In this document: positions 27,630 to 36,195 of the stretch, one piece after another | Layout of the letters: the number at the start of each line of letters is the position of its first letter | Position numbering within the stretch: position 1 is the stretch's first letter | Notes under the pieces: generated by a model | The model's input: only the letters and a program-made list of their open reading frames with translations | What the model was told of the DNA's origin: nothing | The model's database searches: none | Assembly: GCA_934438055.1 (NCBI GenBank) | Contig: CAKSAY010000003.1 | Span: 50,312 to 114,311 of the forward strand | Source: an uncultured Oscillospiraceae bacterium | Lineage (GTDB): Bacteria; Bacillota; Clostridia; Oscillospirales; Ruminococcaceae | Reading direction: 5' to 3' | DNA: 64,000 nt | Position numbers and translations under genes: made by a program

Positions 27630-28970
27630 TTAACGTGAAGACGCCCATCCGTTCTTTGCATTTTGAACCGTTGTGTTCCAATCTTGCCCTGCAAAATATT
27701 TTTGGATTTCTGAACCTAGAACCTTTTCACCCCAACTTGTTGGATATCCCATGAAGACCCATGGCATGGTTTTTCCCTCTTCCGAATATCGCTTTACGTC
27801 TTGACTGAGAGGGTCGGAGGGTTGTAGATTTTCATAATTCTTAAAAGGAGGCACAAACTTTGCATCGTTGACAATGATTTGTTTTCCTTCTTCAGATTGA
27901 TAGAGCCAGTTTAGAAAATCTTTAGCGGCTGCTTGTTCTGCTTCGCTTGCGTCGTTGTTTACGCACCAATACATTGGAACACCTACCGGAATATTTCCCT
28001 CATTCACGCCCTCTAATGGAATGGGGAGAATGGTGAGCTTTTCTAAAACATCCGGGTCAACTTGTTCCACTTCGCTGGCAATCCAGTTGCCTTGTTGAAT
28101 TGCTGCAACTCTCTCGATGGCAATTCCCCCTCCAACTTGTGAGGAATAGTCGACTGCGTTGAGCTTGGATTTATCGTTTGCATTTGTGGTATAATCTGTT
28201 TCTAAATCTAATAGGGCTTTGAGTTGATCTGCGTATTTAAAGTCTATGCTGTCTGCCCCAAAGGCCGAGAGGGCGGAATCGAATTCATTTGCAAATGCAA
28301 CATTTGATGTGTGTAATCCCAAGACCCATTGTTCTTTTCCGGGAACTTCGGTCACTGCCTCAAGCTGTGGATATTGGCTCTTGAGGGAACCGTCATCTAT
28401 TTTGGATTGGAGTTGTTCAAAGCCGGCTTTCATGCCTTCATAGGTGTCCATTGTGTTGAGGTCAACACCGGCGGCTTCAAAGATTTCTCGATTAACAATA
28501 ATGCCGTACCCTTCAACTGCATAGGGCATTCCATAGACTTTTCCATCTATGGTTACACTGCCAAGCGTTCCGTCAACTGCTTGGTCTACCCATGGTTGAT
28601 CGGATAAATCAGTTAGTTTGTCTTGCCAATCAAGAACATCCTGCGGTCCGCCTACATTGAAAATAGTAGGCTCTTGACCGGACTGCATCTTGGCGCGCAA
28701 AGAGGCACCATAGTCGTCTCCTCCGCCCACAGTCTCCATATTGATTTTTATTTGTGGATTTGCCTTTGTGTAGATGTCAATTGCCTTTTGGAAAGCATCT
28801 TTTGCTTCCACTTTAAATTGAAATATGCTGATTTCTGCCGGCGCTAAATCAGGATTTGCCGCAGTGTTTGAATCGGTTGAGAGATTGCTTTGATTGGAAC
28901 ACCCAACGCAGCTCACTGATGCAAGGCAGGCGGCCAACGTTACGGCAATGAATCGTTTCATTCTTTTCAT
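27630..28970 (-). CDS. ABC transporter substrate-binding lipoprotein (sugar type), orphan
   Basis: The 446-residue protein has an N-terminal signal with a lipobox-like SCVGC and a family-1 extracellular solute-binding body: ISIFQFKVEAKDAFQKAIDIY, FNVGGPQDVLDW, GKVYGMPYAVEGYGIIVNRE, AAIQQGNWIA and DFLNWLYQSEEGKQII. Such proteins bind sugars outside the membrane for an ABC importer. No permease or ATPase gene lies beside it: it is flanked by its own terminator and by divergent degV. ATG 28970 is used because AAAGG is nine bases upstream; an ATG three codons earlier abuts the site. Confidence 0.88.
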   Translation of the reverse strand: MKRMKRFIAVTLAACLASVSCVGCSNQSNLSTDSNTAANPDLAPAEISIFQFKVEAKDAFQKAIDIYTKANPQIKINMETVGGGDDYGASLRAKMQSGQEPTIFNVGGPQDVLDWQDKLTDLSDQPWVDQAVDGTLGSVTIDGKVYGMPYAVEGYGIIVNREIFEAAGVDLNTMDTYEGMKAGFEQLQSKIDDGSLKSQYPQLEAVTEVPGKEQWVLGLHTSNVAFANEFDSALSAFGADSIDFKYADQLKALLDLETDYTTNANDKSKLNAVDYSSQVGGGIAIERVAAIQQGNWIASEVEQVDPDVLEKLTILPIPLEGVNEGNIPVGVPMYWCVNNDASEAEQAAAKDFLNWLYQSEEGKQIIVNDAKFVPPFKNYENLQPSDPLSQDVKRYSEEGKTMPWVFMGYPTSWGEKVLGSEIQKYFAGQDWNTTVQNAKNGWASSR

Positions 28971-29073
28971 TGTATACATCCTTTCTCTTGAAGCTTAAGA
29001 ATTGTTTTTTGTTTTGCATTGGTATTCTTGTATATATACATTTCCATTCTTAAAAATAATATGCATAAAAGGA

Positions 29074-29102
29074 TTGCTAATATAAAAGAAACCAGTTATA
29101 AT
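29074..29102 (+). promoter_or_regulatory. Promoter of degV-like gene
   Basis: TTGCTA and TATAAT with 17 bases between, 40 bases before the start codon. Confidence 0.7.
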
Positions 29103-29141
29103 ATAAAAATAGATAGATTATCGAAAAGGGAGTTTTTATGT

Positions 29142-30008
29142 ATGCAGGCAATTCAGATTACAGCAGATAGTACCTGTGATTTATCTGTTGAGGATATTCA
29201 GAAGCACCAGATTATTATCCAGCCGCTTTATATTAATTTGGGAGACAAATCATTTCAGGACAGGGTAAATATTCATCCGGAGGATATTTTTGCTTATTTT
29301 GACAAAGAGGGCAAAATTCCTAAAACCTCTGCTGTGACCATTCAAGATTATCTTGATTTATTTTCACCATTCGTGAAAGAGGGGCGCTCTGTTATTCACT
29401 GTGCTTTTAGCAGCGCGCTTTCAAGCTCTTTTCAAAATGCCTGCACGGCTGCTGCAATGCTTGAGGAAGAAGGGCATCCCGGCGAGATTCATATTGTAGA
29501 TACTAAAAGTTTGTCTAATGGCAGTGGCATGGTTGTTTTGGAAGCGTGTGAAATGGCCGAAAATGGAATCCCGGCGGCTAAGATTGCGCAGGTTCTTCGT
29601 GAAGAGGTGGTTCCAAAGGTGGAGGGAAGTTTTATTATTAACACCCTGGTTTATCTTCACAAGGGCGGGCGTTGTTCCTCTGTGGCAGCTTTAGGGGCTA
29701 ATCTTTTAAAGCTTAAGCCTTGCATTGAATTGGAAAATGGAAAAATGCATGTTGGGAAAAAATATCGCTCCAGTTTTGACAAATGCATTCCGCAGTATTT
29801 GCATGATCATTTAGAGGGACGCAGCGATGTATGTTTTAAGAGAATTTTTCTTACCAACGCGGCTTGCGATCCGGCTATTGTGAAACAAGCCAGAGAAATC
29901 GTTACGCAACTTTGTTCCTTTGAGGAAATCAAAGAGGCGGTTGCCGGCTCGACCATATCCAGCCATTGTGGCCCGGGAACATTTGGAATTTTCTTTATGA
30001 AAAAATAA
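29142..30008 (+). CDS. DegV family fatty-acid-binding protein
   Basis: The 288-residue protein begins MQAIQITADSTCDLS, followed by FQDRVNIHPEDIF, KTSAVTIQDYLDLF, SSALSSSFQNA, and ends with SSHCGPGTFGIFFMKK. These are the DegV signatures (bound fatty acid; FakB-like partner of a fatty acid kinase). No fakA gene is close. ATG 29142 has GGGAG nine bases upstream; an earlier in-frame extension lacks a site. Confidence 0.92.
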   Translation: MQAIQITADSTCDLSVEDIQKHQIIIQPLYINLGDKSFQDRVNIHPEDIFAYFDKEGKIPKTSAVTIQDYLDLFSPFVKEGRSVIHCAFSSALSSSFQNACTAAAMLEEEGHPGEIHIVDTKSLSNGSGMVVLEACEMAENGIPAAKIAQVLREEVVPKVEGSFIINTLVYLHKGGRCSSVAALGANLLKLKPCIELENGKMHVGKKYRSSFDKCIPQYLHDHLEGRSDVCFKRIFLTNAACDPAIVKQAREIVTQLCSFEEIKEAVAGSTISSHCGPGTFGIFFMKK

Positions 30009-30021
30009 AGTGTTTTTTCTG

Positions 30022-30050
30022 TTGACATTTTTCCCTGTTTATTGTATAAT
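30022..30050 (+). promoter_or_regulatory. tRNA-Arg promoter
   Basis: Perfect TTGACA and TATAAT with a 17-base spacer, 30 bases before the tRNA. Confidence 0.9.
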
Positions 30051-30079
30051 AATTAAGCGGCCGCAGGAAATATAAGGTT

Positions 30080-30156
30080 GCGCCAGTAGCTCAGCTGGAT
30101 AGAGTGACTGGCTACGAACCAGTAGGTCGGGGGTTCGAATCCCTCCTGGCGCACCA
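30080..30156 (+). tRNA. tRNA-Arg (anticodon ACG)
   Basis: The 77-base gene folds as a cloverleaf: acceptor GCGCCAG with CTGGCGC, anticodon stem ACTGG/CCAGT around loop CTACGAA, T-arm CGGGGGTTCGAATCCCTC, and an encoded CCA end. Anticodon ACG reads CGN arginine codons after conversion to inosine. It has its own promoter and terminator. Confidence 0.97.
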
Positions 30157-30160
30157 TTAA

Positions 30161-30193
30161 AAAGGGTAGAATGTCTTTTACATTCTACCCTTT
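30161..30193 (+). terminator. Terminator of tRNA-Arg
   Basis: AAAGGGTAGAATGT and ACATTCTACCCTTT pair around a five-base loop. Confidence 0.85.
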
Positions 30194-30260
30194 CTGCTTT
30201 GTTGACTATCTTTAAATGACGGGAAGGGATTCCTTTGGCAACGGGCTTGCAGCGCTTTAA

Positions 30261-30296
30261 AAAGAGCGATGAGAGTTTTCTCATCGCTCTTTTTTA
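30261..30296. terminator. Terminator of tatD (both directions)
   Basis: AAAGAGCGATGAGA and TCTCATCGCTCTTT pair; T-runs lie on both sides. It overlaps the last codons of tatD on the minus strand. Confidence 0.8.
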
Positions 30297-31076
30297 TTTT
30301 ATGCCAAACAGACGGGCGGCATTTTGATAGGTTAAATCGGCCACCTGCTGCGGCTCTAGTTGATGAATTTGCGCCAACTTTGTAATCGTTGCTGGGAGCA
30401 TGGTGGAATCGCAGCGGTTACCGCGAAAGGGAACCGGCGCCATGTATGGACAATCTGTTTCCACAAGAAGACGGTCAAGGGGAACAACGCTTGCAGCTTC
30501 CGCTGCTTTTTTTGCATTGTTGAAAGTGACAACGCCTGTGAAACCAATATAATATCCCATTTGAACCAGCTGCAATGCTGTTTGCGCGCTGCCGCTGAAG
30601 CAGTGCACAACGCCTTTTACGGTGGGAAATCTCTTAAGAATTTTGAGTGTGTCCTGCGTTGCTTCTCTCGTGTGGATGATAACGGGAATTTTCTCCTCTT
30701 GTGCCAGATGCATTTGTGCCTCGAAAACATCCCTTTGCAGGGCAGCGTTCTCTTTGCCGTAGTGATAGTCTAAACCAATCTCGCCTAGGGCAACAGCTTT
30801 GTTCTGCCTTAGAAGCTTTTTTAGCTTTGTAAGATAATCCGGTTTAAGCCCTTCAACCATGGATGGATGTATGCCTGCGGCAAAATAGAGAAAGGAATGA
30901 CTTTGCGAGAGGATTGCCGCAATGGCGGAGCTTTGCAAGTCGCTGCCCACATCAACCACTCTTGCAACGCCTTTTTCTGGCAGGGAAGAAAGCAATGCTT
31001 CTCTGTCTTGATCAAAGGCTTTGTCATCATAATGCGCATGGGAGTCGAAAATTCCGTTTATTGTATCCAATATCAT
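30294..31076 (-). CDS. TatD family metal-dependent hydrolase
   Basis: The 260-residue protein has the TatD metal ligands: FDSHAHYDD, ALGEIGLDYHYG, PVIIHTREA, VHCFSG and LVETDCPYMAP. TatD proteins are magnesium-dependent DNases. It lies behind metG on the same strand, the usual order in Bacillota, and AGGGGA precedes its ATG. Confidence 0.95.
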   Translation of the reverse strand: MILDTINGIFDSHAHYDDKAFDQDREALLSSLPEKGVARVVDVGSDLQSSAIAAILSQSHSFLYFAAGIHPSMVEGLKPDYLTKLKKLLRQNKAVALGEIGLDYHYGKENAALQRDVFEAQMHLAQEEKIPVIIHTREATQDTLKILKRFPTVKGVVHCFSGSAQTALQLVQMGYYIGFTGVVTFNNAKKAAEAASVVPLDRLLVETDCPYMAPVPFRGNRCDSTMLPATITKLAQIHQLEPQQVADLTYQNAARLFGIK

Positions 31077-31191
31077 TTCCCCTATTCTGCTTAAAATTTA
31101 TTAAACACGCGTTGCATTTTAGGTTTTGTTAACAGTCCTTTTAGCAAGAAGAAAGAGCGTGGGGCGTTGCGTGTTTATTTCTGTTACAAAT

Positions 31192-33108
31192 TCAGCGCAG
31201 ACGGCAGCCGTTTTTGATGTCCTGCTGCGGAAAGACCACCTGCACTTTGTTATCCATATCTACAGCGAGAATCATCCCCTCGCTCTGTACACCGCAGAGT
31301 TTGACTGTTTTGAGATTGTTTACCAAAATAATTTTCTTGCCGATTAGCTCGTCCGGCCGGTAGTGCTCCGCAATGCCTGAGACGATCTGTCGCTGCCGAC
31401 TTCCGTCATCGACTTGCAGCTTCAAAAGCTTTTTTGATTTTTTGACCTTTTCGCATTCTTTGACCTGCGCAACTACCATGGACACTTTGGCAAAATCATC
31501 GATTGTGATGGTTGGCGCTTCTTCTTGATTGGGTTTTTCTGCTTTTGCAGAGACTTTGCTTAACTTTTCTAACGCTTCTTTTTCATCCATTCTCGGGAAG
31601 AGCGCTTTGGGGGTGGCAACCGGATTGAAACTGTGATTTGCAGAAAAATCGGCTAAAGAAGAAAGACTGCACAGCTGCGCGTTGATTTGGCGCAATATTT
31701 CCGCTGACGTTTGCGGCATAATCGGCTCTAACATGATGCCCAAAAAGCGAATGCCCTCGAGCAAACAGGCCAAAACCGCGGCAAGGCGCTCTTTTTGCGC
31801 CGGCTCTTTGCCCAGAAGCCATGGGGTGGTCTCATCAATATATTTATTGCAGCGTCTTGCCAGAGATAAAACCTTTTCCATAGCGTTGGCCGTTTTATAA
31901 CAACGCATTGCTTTTAGATAATCTTGGGCGGCGTTTAACGCCTCTTCTTTGAGTGCATCATCGAGTGGTGTGAAAGAGGGCTTTGCTGAAATATTTCCCT
32001 GAAAATATTTATTGACCATCGAGACTGTGCGGTTTATGAGGTTTCCTAATGTATTGGCAAGCTCTGCGTTGTAATGGGTGATAAAGCTTTCGTAAGTAAT
32101 GCCCCCATCTTGCGCATAAGGCATTTCGCTTAAAAGATAAAAGCGCACAGCGTCTGTTGAGAAAGCGTCTGCCAATGTGTCGGCGTAGATGACGTTGCCG
32201 ATAGACTTGCTCATCTTGCCATTTCCCGACAAAAGCCATGGGTGTCCTAAAATTTGCTTAGGAAGCGGCAGATCCAATGCCATTAAGATAATAGGCCAGT
32301 AGATCGTGTGAAATCTGAGAATATCTTTGCCGATGATTTGCAGGTCGGCCGGCCAGAGCTTCTCAAAAAGCTGCGATGACCCATCCGGTTGATATCCAAT
32401 TGCAGTGATGTAATTCACCAGAGCGTCGAGCCACACATAAATAACATGCTTTTTATCAAAGTCAACGGGAACGCCCCATGAAAACGAGGTTCTGGAGACG
32501 CAGAGATCTTGCAATCCCGGCTTGAGAAAATTATTGACCATTTCATGTTCACGTGATTTGGGCTGAATGAATTCGGGGTGCTCGTTAATATAATGTAAAA
32601 GCTTGTCTTGATATTTGCTCATTCTGAAGAAGTAGGCCTCTTCGCAGGCAGGTGTCACCGGACGGCCACAGTCGGGGCATTTTCCGTCAACCAGCTGTGA
32701 TTCGGTGAAGAACGACTCGCAGGGCACGCAATACATCCCCTGATAGTTGCCTTTATAAATATCGCCTTTATCGTAGAGATATTGAAATATTTTCTGCACG
32801 ATTTGCATATGTTTTGGATCTGTCGTGCGGATAAAGTGTTGGTAGTCTACCTGCATGAGGTCCCAGACTGATTGAATCTCATGCGACACTTTGTCCACAT
32901 ATTCTTTTGGGGTGATATTCGATTCTTTGGCCAACGTCTCCACCTTTTGACCATGTTCGTCTGTTCCGGTTAGCAGAAACACGTCATAGCCCTCCAGTTT
33001 TTTAAAGCGGGCTATGGCGTCCGCTAAGACGGCCTCATAGGTGTTCCCAATATGCGGTTTTCTGGAAGCGTAGGCAATTGCAGTTGTGATATAAAATTTC
33101 TCTTTCAT
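31192..33108 (-). CDS. metG: Methionyl-tRNA synthetase
   Basis: The 638-residue enzyme charges tRNA-Met. It has the HIGH motif as HIGN, the zinc cluster CVPCESFF and CPDCGRP, KMSKS in GNGKMSKSIGN, and a C-terminal EMAP-II-like tRNA-binding domain (VAQVKECEKVKKSKKLLKLQ and on to the end). The start is uncertain: ATG 33108 begins MKEKFYITTAIAYAS as in the family, but the AAGGGG upstream is 14 bases away; ATG 33147 has no site. metG and tatD probably form one transcript. Confidence 0.95.
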   Translation of the reverse strand: MKEKFYITTAIAYASRKPHIGNTYEAVLADAIARFKKLEGYDVFLLTGTDEHGQKVETLAKESNITPKEYVDKVSHEIQSVWDLMQVDYQHFIRTTDPKHMQIVQKIFQYLYDKGDIYKGNYQGMYCVPCESFFTESQLVDGKCPDCGRPVTPACEEAYFFRMSKYQDKLLHYINEHPEFIQPKSREHEMVNNFLKPGLQDLCVSRTSFSWGVPVDFDKKHVIYVWLDALVNYITAIGYQPDGSSQLFEKLWPADLQIIGKDILRFHTIYWPIILMALDLPLPKQILGHPWLLSGNGKMSKSIGNVIYADTLADAFSTDAVRFYLLSEMPYAQDGGITYESFITHYNAELANTLGNLINRTVSMVNKYFQGNISAKPSFTPLDDALKEEALNAAQDYLKAMRCYKTANAMEKVLSLARRCNKYIDETTPWLLGKEPAQKERLAAVLACLLEGIRFLGIMLEPIMPQTSAEILRQINAQLCSLSSLADFSANHSFNPVATPKALFPRMDEKEALEKLSKVSAKAEKPNQEEAPTITIDDFAKVSMVVAQVKECEKVKKSKKLLKLQVDDGSRQRQIVSGIAEHYRPDELIGKKIILVNNLKTVKLCGVQSEGMILAVDMDNKVQVVFPQQDIKNGCRLR

Positions 33109-33188
33109 TGTTGGCAATAACCCCTTTGCATTTTCTTTTTGGCTCATTTGTTTTGACTGAACAAACGACTGTTTTCTTTCGTTTCGAT

Positions 33189-33216
33189 ATTATACCATCA
33201 TTATTTTATTTGCAAA
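33189..33216 (-). promoter_or_regulatory. Probable metG promoter
   Basis: On the minus strand TTTGCA and an extended TGGTATAAT with a 16-base spacer, about 75 bases before metG. Confidence 0.6.
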
Positions 33217-33229
33217 GCGCGAAAAACAC

Positions 33230-33387
33230 GTTTTAAACGAAAGAAAGGTCGGTTTGCACTTTCTTATTACACAAGCTGCGAAACAACCATCATGGCCGCG
33301 TTTTGGGCTTTAGAGAACAGACTGTGGTTTGTTCTTTGGACGATAGGCTTTTGTGGGCGGGCAAAATGGCCTCGCAGTTAATTTTCC
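33230..33387 (-). ncRNA. Candidate structured small RNA upstream of metG
   Basis: A separate minus-strand promoter (TTTACA, 18 bases, extended TGGTATACT; 33394-33423) points into this 160-base non-coding stretch. Its ends can form a closing stem: CTGCGA (plus 33372-33377) with TCGCAG (plus 33277-33282), continued by GGCCAT with ATGGTT. Inside, GAACA and TGTTC form a hairpin, and AAGAAAG/CTTTCTT near 33242-33266 could end it. A long rod with a central loop is reminiscent of 6S RNA, but I cannot establish the family. Confidence 0.35.
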
Positions 33388-33440
33388 ATTACCAGTATAC
33401 CATATTCTTCCCGCAAATGTAAATGACATTTTAGCAGCTT

Positions 33441-34706
33441 TTAAAAATAAAAATAACAGGTGTTGTCGGTGAAATTGGCTTTGAGTTTGAGCGAACTGTC
33501 GCCGTTCATTCGTTCTAAGAGCGCATCGCCCAATGCGCCTGAAAAGTCATTATAGAGATTTTCCAGAATTTCTTCAGACGAACAACAGCACGACACGTAG
33601 GTTTTGTTCTCTTGTTTGTTTTGTTGATAGGCGGCGGATATCATGGAAACAGCGTCTTGGTAGTTGCTGCCTGTGAGCGTCACATCAAAGGAGGACTGAT
33701 AGAGTGACGCGTTGTTGCAGGGAGGAATGACCGATTCAATTTGTGGGTGGATGGTCTCCCCGCGATGATAGATTTGTTGGCCGGTGTTGGCAAAGTATTC
33801 ATAGGGGATGATTTTTTCGTTGGGACACTCCTGTGCATATTCGTCATATAGATTGCGCCCGTGGGACACGTCTACATGATAGTATTGTCCGTCTAGGTTG
33901 ACAATGTTCCAAACATGGCCGCTGTCTTTGCCTAAGTCTTCAGGATTATAGTAGACTTTGAAGCATTCAATGCCCGCATAGCGACAGAGTGCAAGATAGG
34001 CATTGGCAATTCCATCGCAGTTTGATTTTCCCTCCACCAATGCATCGGTGATGGTGTAGAAGGTGGAGGCGTCGTGAAATTGTGGATCATCTTCATATTC
34101 TGTGTTTTGAATGAGATAATCATAGAAATAACGCGCTTGTTCTGCTTGCGAATTAAAATGCGGCGATTGCGCTGCAATCTGCTGCGCTTTTTGCATCCCC
34201 TCTTGCGCTTTTTGCACGTTTTCAAGTTCTTTGGGGCTGATTGAAAAGTTTGTGTAGGTGCCGAATATTCTAAACACCGGAATGTTTATTCCAAATATGG
34301 AGCAGGAAAAGACTCTGTCATTCGATGGTGGAGCGCTCTCATATGGGGCGGTGCTCATGGTAAAGATGGGGTAATCTGCTTTGAGTGCTGCAAGTGTGTT
34401 GTCAACCTCTTGCTGTGAAAAGCTCCCTTTGATGGTGAAAGTGTTATTCCCTGTTTCGTAGGCGTAGCGGTATGCGTCATAGAGCTTTTGCTCTTTTGAT
34501 GTGAGGGTTGTGCGGTAGTATGGGGCCGGTATGATTTGTGCGCAGACACTATGGTCGTTTTGAATGATTCTTGGCGACACATATTGTTCATTCACAGCTA
34601 CTCCCATGTTTGCATAGACGGTGAGGCCGATGTAGACCACGATGACCGCCAGTATGACTGTGTTGACGACAAACCATGTTTTGTTTCTTTTATTTTTCTC
34701 TCTCAT
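33441..34706 (-). CDS. Membrane-anchored transglutaminase-like protein
   Basis: The 421-residue protein has one N-terminal membrane segment (about residues 12-33) and an extracellular part with a transglutaminase-core triad: cysteine in GKSNCDGIANAYLALCRYAG, histidine in SGHVWNIVNLDG, aspartate in YYHVDVSHG. Most of the domain lies around residues 195-300. The C-terminal 120 residues are not recognised and include a CCCSS cluster. Enzymes of this fold act as proteases or cross-linkers at the cell surface; the substrate here is unknown. ATG 34706 has AGGAG nine bases upstream. Confidence 0.85.
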   Translation of the reverse strand: MREKNKRNKTWFVVNTVILAVIVVYIGLTVYANMGVAVNEQYVSPRIIQNDHSVCAQIIPAPYYRTTLTSKEQKLYDAYRYAYETGNNTFTIKGSFSQQEVDNTLAALKADYPIFTMSTAPYESAPPSNDRVFSCSIFGINIPVFRIFGTYTNFSISPKELENVQKAQEGMQKAQQIAAQSPHFNSQAEQARYFYDYLIQNTEYEDDPQFHDASTFYTITDALVEGKSNCDGIANAYLALCRYAGIECFKVYYNPEDLGKDSGHVWNIVNLDGQYYHVDVSHGRNLYDEYAQECPNEKIIPYEYFANTGQQIYHRGETIHPQIESVIPPCNNASLYQSSFDVTLTGSNYQDAVSMISAAYQQNKQENKTYVSCCCSSEEILENLYNDFSGALGDALLERMNGDSSLKLKANFTDNTCYFYF

Positions 34707-34758
34707 TCTACACATCTCCTAATTTGATTATTCCCAAATGCGGGGGGTAAATTGCCTA

Positions 34759-34787
34759 TTGCTTTTTTCTTTTAAAGATGGTATAAT
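34759..34787 (+). promoter_or_regulatory. tRNA-Pro promoter
   Basis: TTGCTT, 17 bases, extended TGGTATAAT, 15 bases before the tRNA. Confidence 0.8.
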
Positions 34788-34801
34788 ATCAATTGTTGTT
34801 T

Positions 34802-34878
34802 CTGGGTGTAGCGCAGCTTGGTAGCGCGCCACCTTGGGGTGGTGGAGGCCGTGGGTTCAAGTCCCGTCACTCAGACCA
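34802..34878 (+). tRNA. tRNA-Pro (anticodon GGG)
   Basis: Cloverleaf with acceptor CTGGGTG and CACTCAG, anticodon stem CCACC/GGTGG around TTGGGGT, T-arm GTGGGTTCAAGTCCCGT and encoded CCA. Loop position gives anticodon GGG. Confidence 0.95.
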
Positions 34879-34886
34879 TAAAAAAC

Positions 34887-34910
34887 ATGCTCCGTCAGGA
34901 GCATTTTTTT
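34887..34910 (+). terminator. Terminator of tRNA-Pro
   Basis: ATGCTCC-GTCA-GGAGCAT followed by seven T. Confidence 0.9.
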
Positions 34911-35057
34911 ATGGTTTTAAATGGGGGGACTTGAAGCCTAAGAGGGCAAATAGCGTCAAAGAAACAGTCCTGTGGACTATTTTTAGCTATTTGTTGCGCA
35001 GGGCGTAAGCACAAGCAGGTGTTGACGCAAAGCGACAACGTCCTATTGTTCCGACCG

Positions 35058-35150
35058 GCACCTAGCGGTGCGGCAAGTCGCGCCTTTGGCGTGGAGGAGA
35101 TTTTGGTTGGACTGCACGCGTTCAGGATGGACTCGAAAGCCATACACTAT
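35058..35150 (+). repeat. 93-bp direct repeat, copy 1
   Basis: Starts GCACCTAGCGGTGCGGCAAG and ends CATACACTAT. About 87 of 93 positions agree with copy 2 at 35177-35269. The copy is preceded by about 150 bases of unrelated non-coding sequence after the tRNA terminator. Confidence 0.85.
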
Positions 35151-35154
35151 ACAA

Positions 35155-35176
35155 ATGCTCCGTGAGGAGCATTTTT
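35155..35176 (+). terminator. Second copy of the tRNA-Pro terminator
   Basis: ATGCTCC-GTGA-GGAGCAT-TTTT differs from the tRNA-Pro terminator by one loop base, and joins the two 93-bp copies. Confidence 0.7.
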
Positions 35177-35269
35177 GCACCTAGCGGTGCGGCAAGTCGC
35201 GCCTTTGGCGTGGAGGAGATTTTGATTGGATTGCACGCGTTCAGGATGGACTTGAAAGTCGTACGCTAT
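35177..35269 (+). repeat. 93-bp direct repeat, copy 2
   Basis: Matches copy 1 except for about six transitions. A third start (GCACCTAGCG) at 35274 breaks off after ten bases, so the array once extended further or ended in the middle of a unit. Confidence 0.85.
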
Positions 35270-35347
35270 TTTTGCACCTAGCGAGGTGACAGACCACATT
35301 TAGCGAACAGTTTCTGATATGAGATAGGCAATATATATAAAGCTTTT

Positions 35348-35389
35348 GCTCTTTGCAGGATTATTCCTGCAAGGGGCTTTTTCTTTTTT
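35348..35389 (+). terminator. Strong hairpin terminator
   Basis: GCTCTTTGCAGG and CCTGCAAGGGGC form 12 pairs (some G-U) around ATTATT, followed by TTTTTCTTTTTT. No gene precedes it within 450 bases, so it may end a transcript reading through from tRNA-Pro or an undetected RNA. Confidence 0.8.
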
Positions 35390-35541
35390 CGTAGAAATGA
35401 GAAGAGATATTTATATTTCTGTTTCGCAAGCGATTGTAAATAATTTGTAAAATTATAGACAGTACTAGCCCTATACGTTTGTATTATTCGAGAAAAAATG
35501 GGGTAAAATTCAATGGATTATATCATATAGGAGGATATTTT

Positions 35542-35763
35542 ATGATTAAATTGAATGTACTGAATTTACTTGCAGAAAAGGGAAAAACACAATATTGGCT
35601 TTATAATCAAATGGGCATGAGTTCTACAAATTTTAAAAAGATGGCTGAAAATGAAACAAAAGGTCTTCGCTATACAACTATTGAGATGCTGTGTCGCATA
35701 CTTGAATGCCAGCCAAACGATTTGTTTGTAATTACTGATGATCTTCCTAAAAATGAACAGTAA
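35542..35763 (+). CDS. Small HTH (Cro/C1-type) DNA-binding protein
   Basis: The 73-residue protein is a single Cro/C1-type helix-turn-helix domain (KGKTQYWLYNQMGMSSTNFK as the recognition region, then CRILECQPNDLF). It has AGGAGG seven bases before the ATG. Residues match the gene at 35888 in roughly two thirds of positions, so the two are a tandem duplication. No partner gene (toxin, kinase, transporter) is adjacent. ATACGTTTGTAT, upstream at about 35474, is palindromic and may be an operator. Confidence 0.88.
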   Translation: MIKLNVLNLLAEKGKTQYWLYNQMGMSSTNFKKMAENETKGLRYTTIEMLCRILECQPNDLFVITDDLPKNEQ

Positions 35764-35887
35764 GATGAAAAGATTGTATGGATGTATAGGACAGTCATGT
35801 ATAGATTATATAATGTATAAGTCTATATTAAAACCCCACCAATGGGTTATTGTTTAATATATACATTAGGTAATAGGGGGATAACTG

Positions 35888-36106
35888 ATGATTAGGTTAA
35901 ATGTGCTAGATCTCCTTGAACAAAAAGGAAAAACAAAATATTGGCTTTATAATCAAATGAGTATGAGCTATAGCAACTTTAAAAAGATGGTCGAAAATCG
36001 AACAGTTTGTATTCATTTTAAAAATATTGAGACACTTTGCCGGCTCCTGGAGTGCGAGCCAAATGACCTATTTGAAATTACAGATGATTTGCCTGAAAAA
36101 GAGTAG
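35888..36106 (+). CDS. Small HTH (Cro/C1-type) DNA-binding protein, paralogue
   Basis: The 72-residue protein keeps the same frame as its neighbour (KGKTKYWLYNQMSMSYSNFK, CRLLECEPNDLFEITDDLP) with the main changes at the start of the recognition helix and in the loop after it. This suggests altered DNA specificity after duplication. A GGGGGG-containing ribosome site lies eight bases upstream. A terminator with an internal palindrome follows. Confidence 0.88.
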   Translation: MIRLNVLDLLEQKGKTKYWLYNQMSMSYSNFKKMVENRTVCIHFKNIETLCRLLECEPNDLFEITDDLPEKE

Positions 36107-36143
36107 GATGGAATAGATATGGTGTTTGCAATGAAAGTCTTTT

Positions 36144-36195
36144 AGGCTTGAGAACCGATCACATGTTATGTGCGGTTAATTCTCAAGCCTTTTTC
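36144..36195 (+). terminator. Terminator with embedded palindrome
   Basis: AGGCTTGAGAA and TTCTCAAGCCT form the outer stem, CCG/CGG an inner pair, and the first copy of the 13-bp palindrome fills the tip; TTTTTC follows. Confidence 0.75.

Noticed and set aside
30039..30284. Minus-strand frame of 81 codons over tRNA-Arg
   Set aside because: It is the antisense of the tRNA; its GIRTPDLLVRSQSLYPAEL wording is a well-known spurious translation.
34793..35143. Frames on both strands across tRNA-Pro and the 93-bp repeat
   Set aside because: They run through a tRNA, a terminator and a repeat and have no ribosome site.
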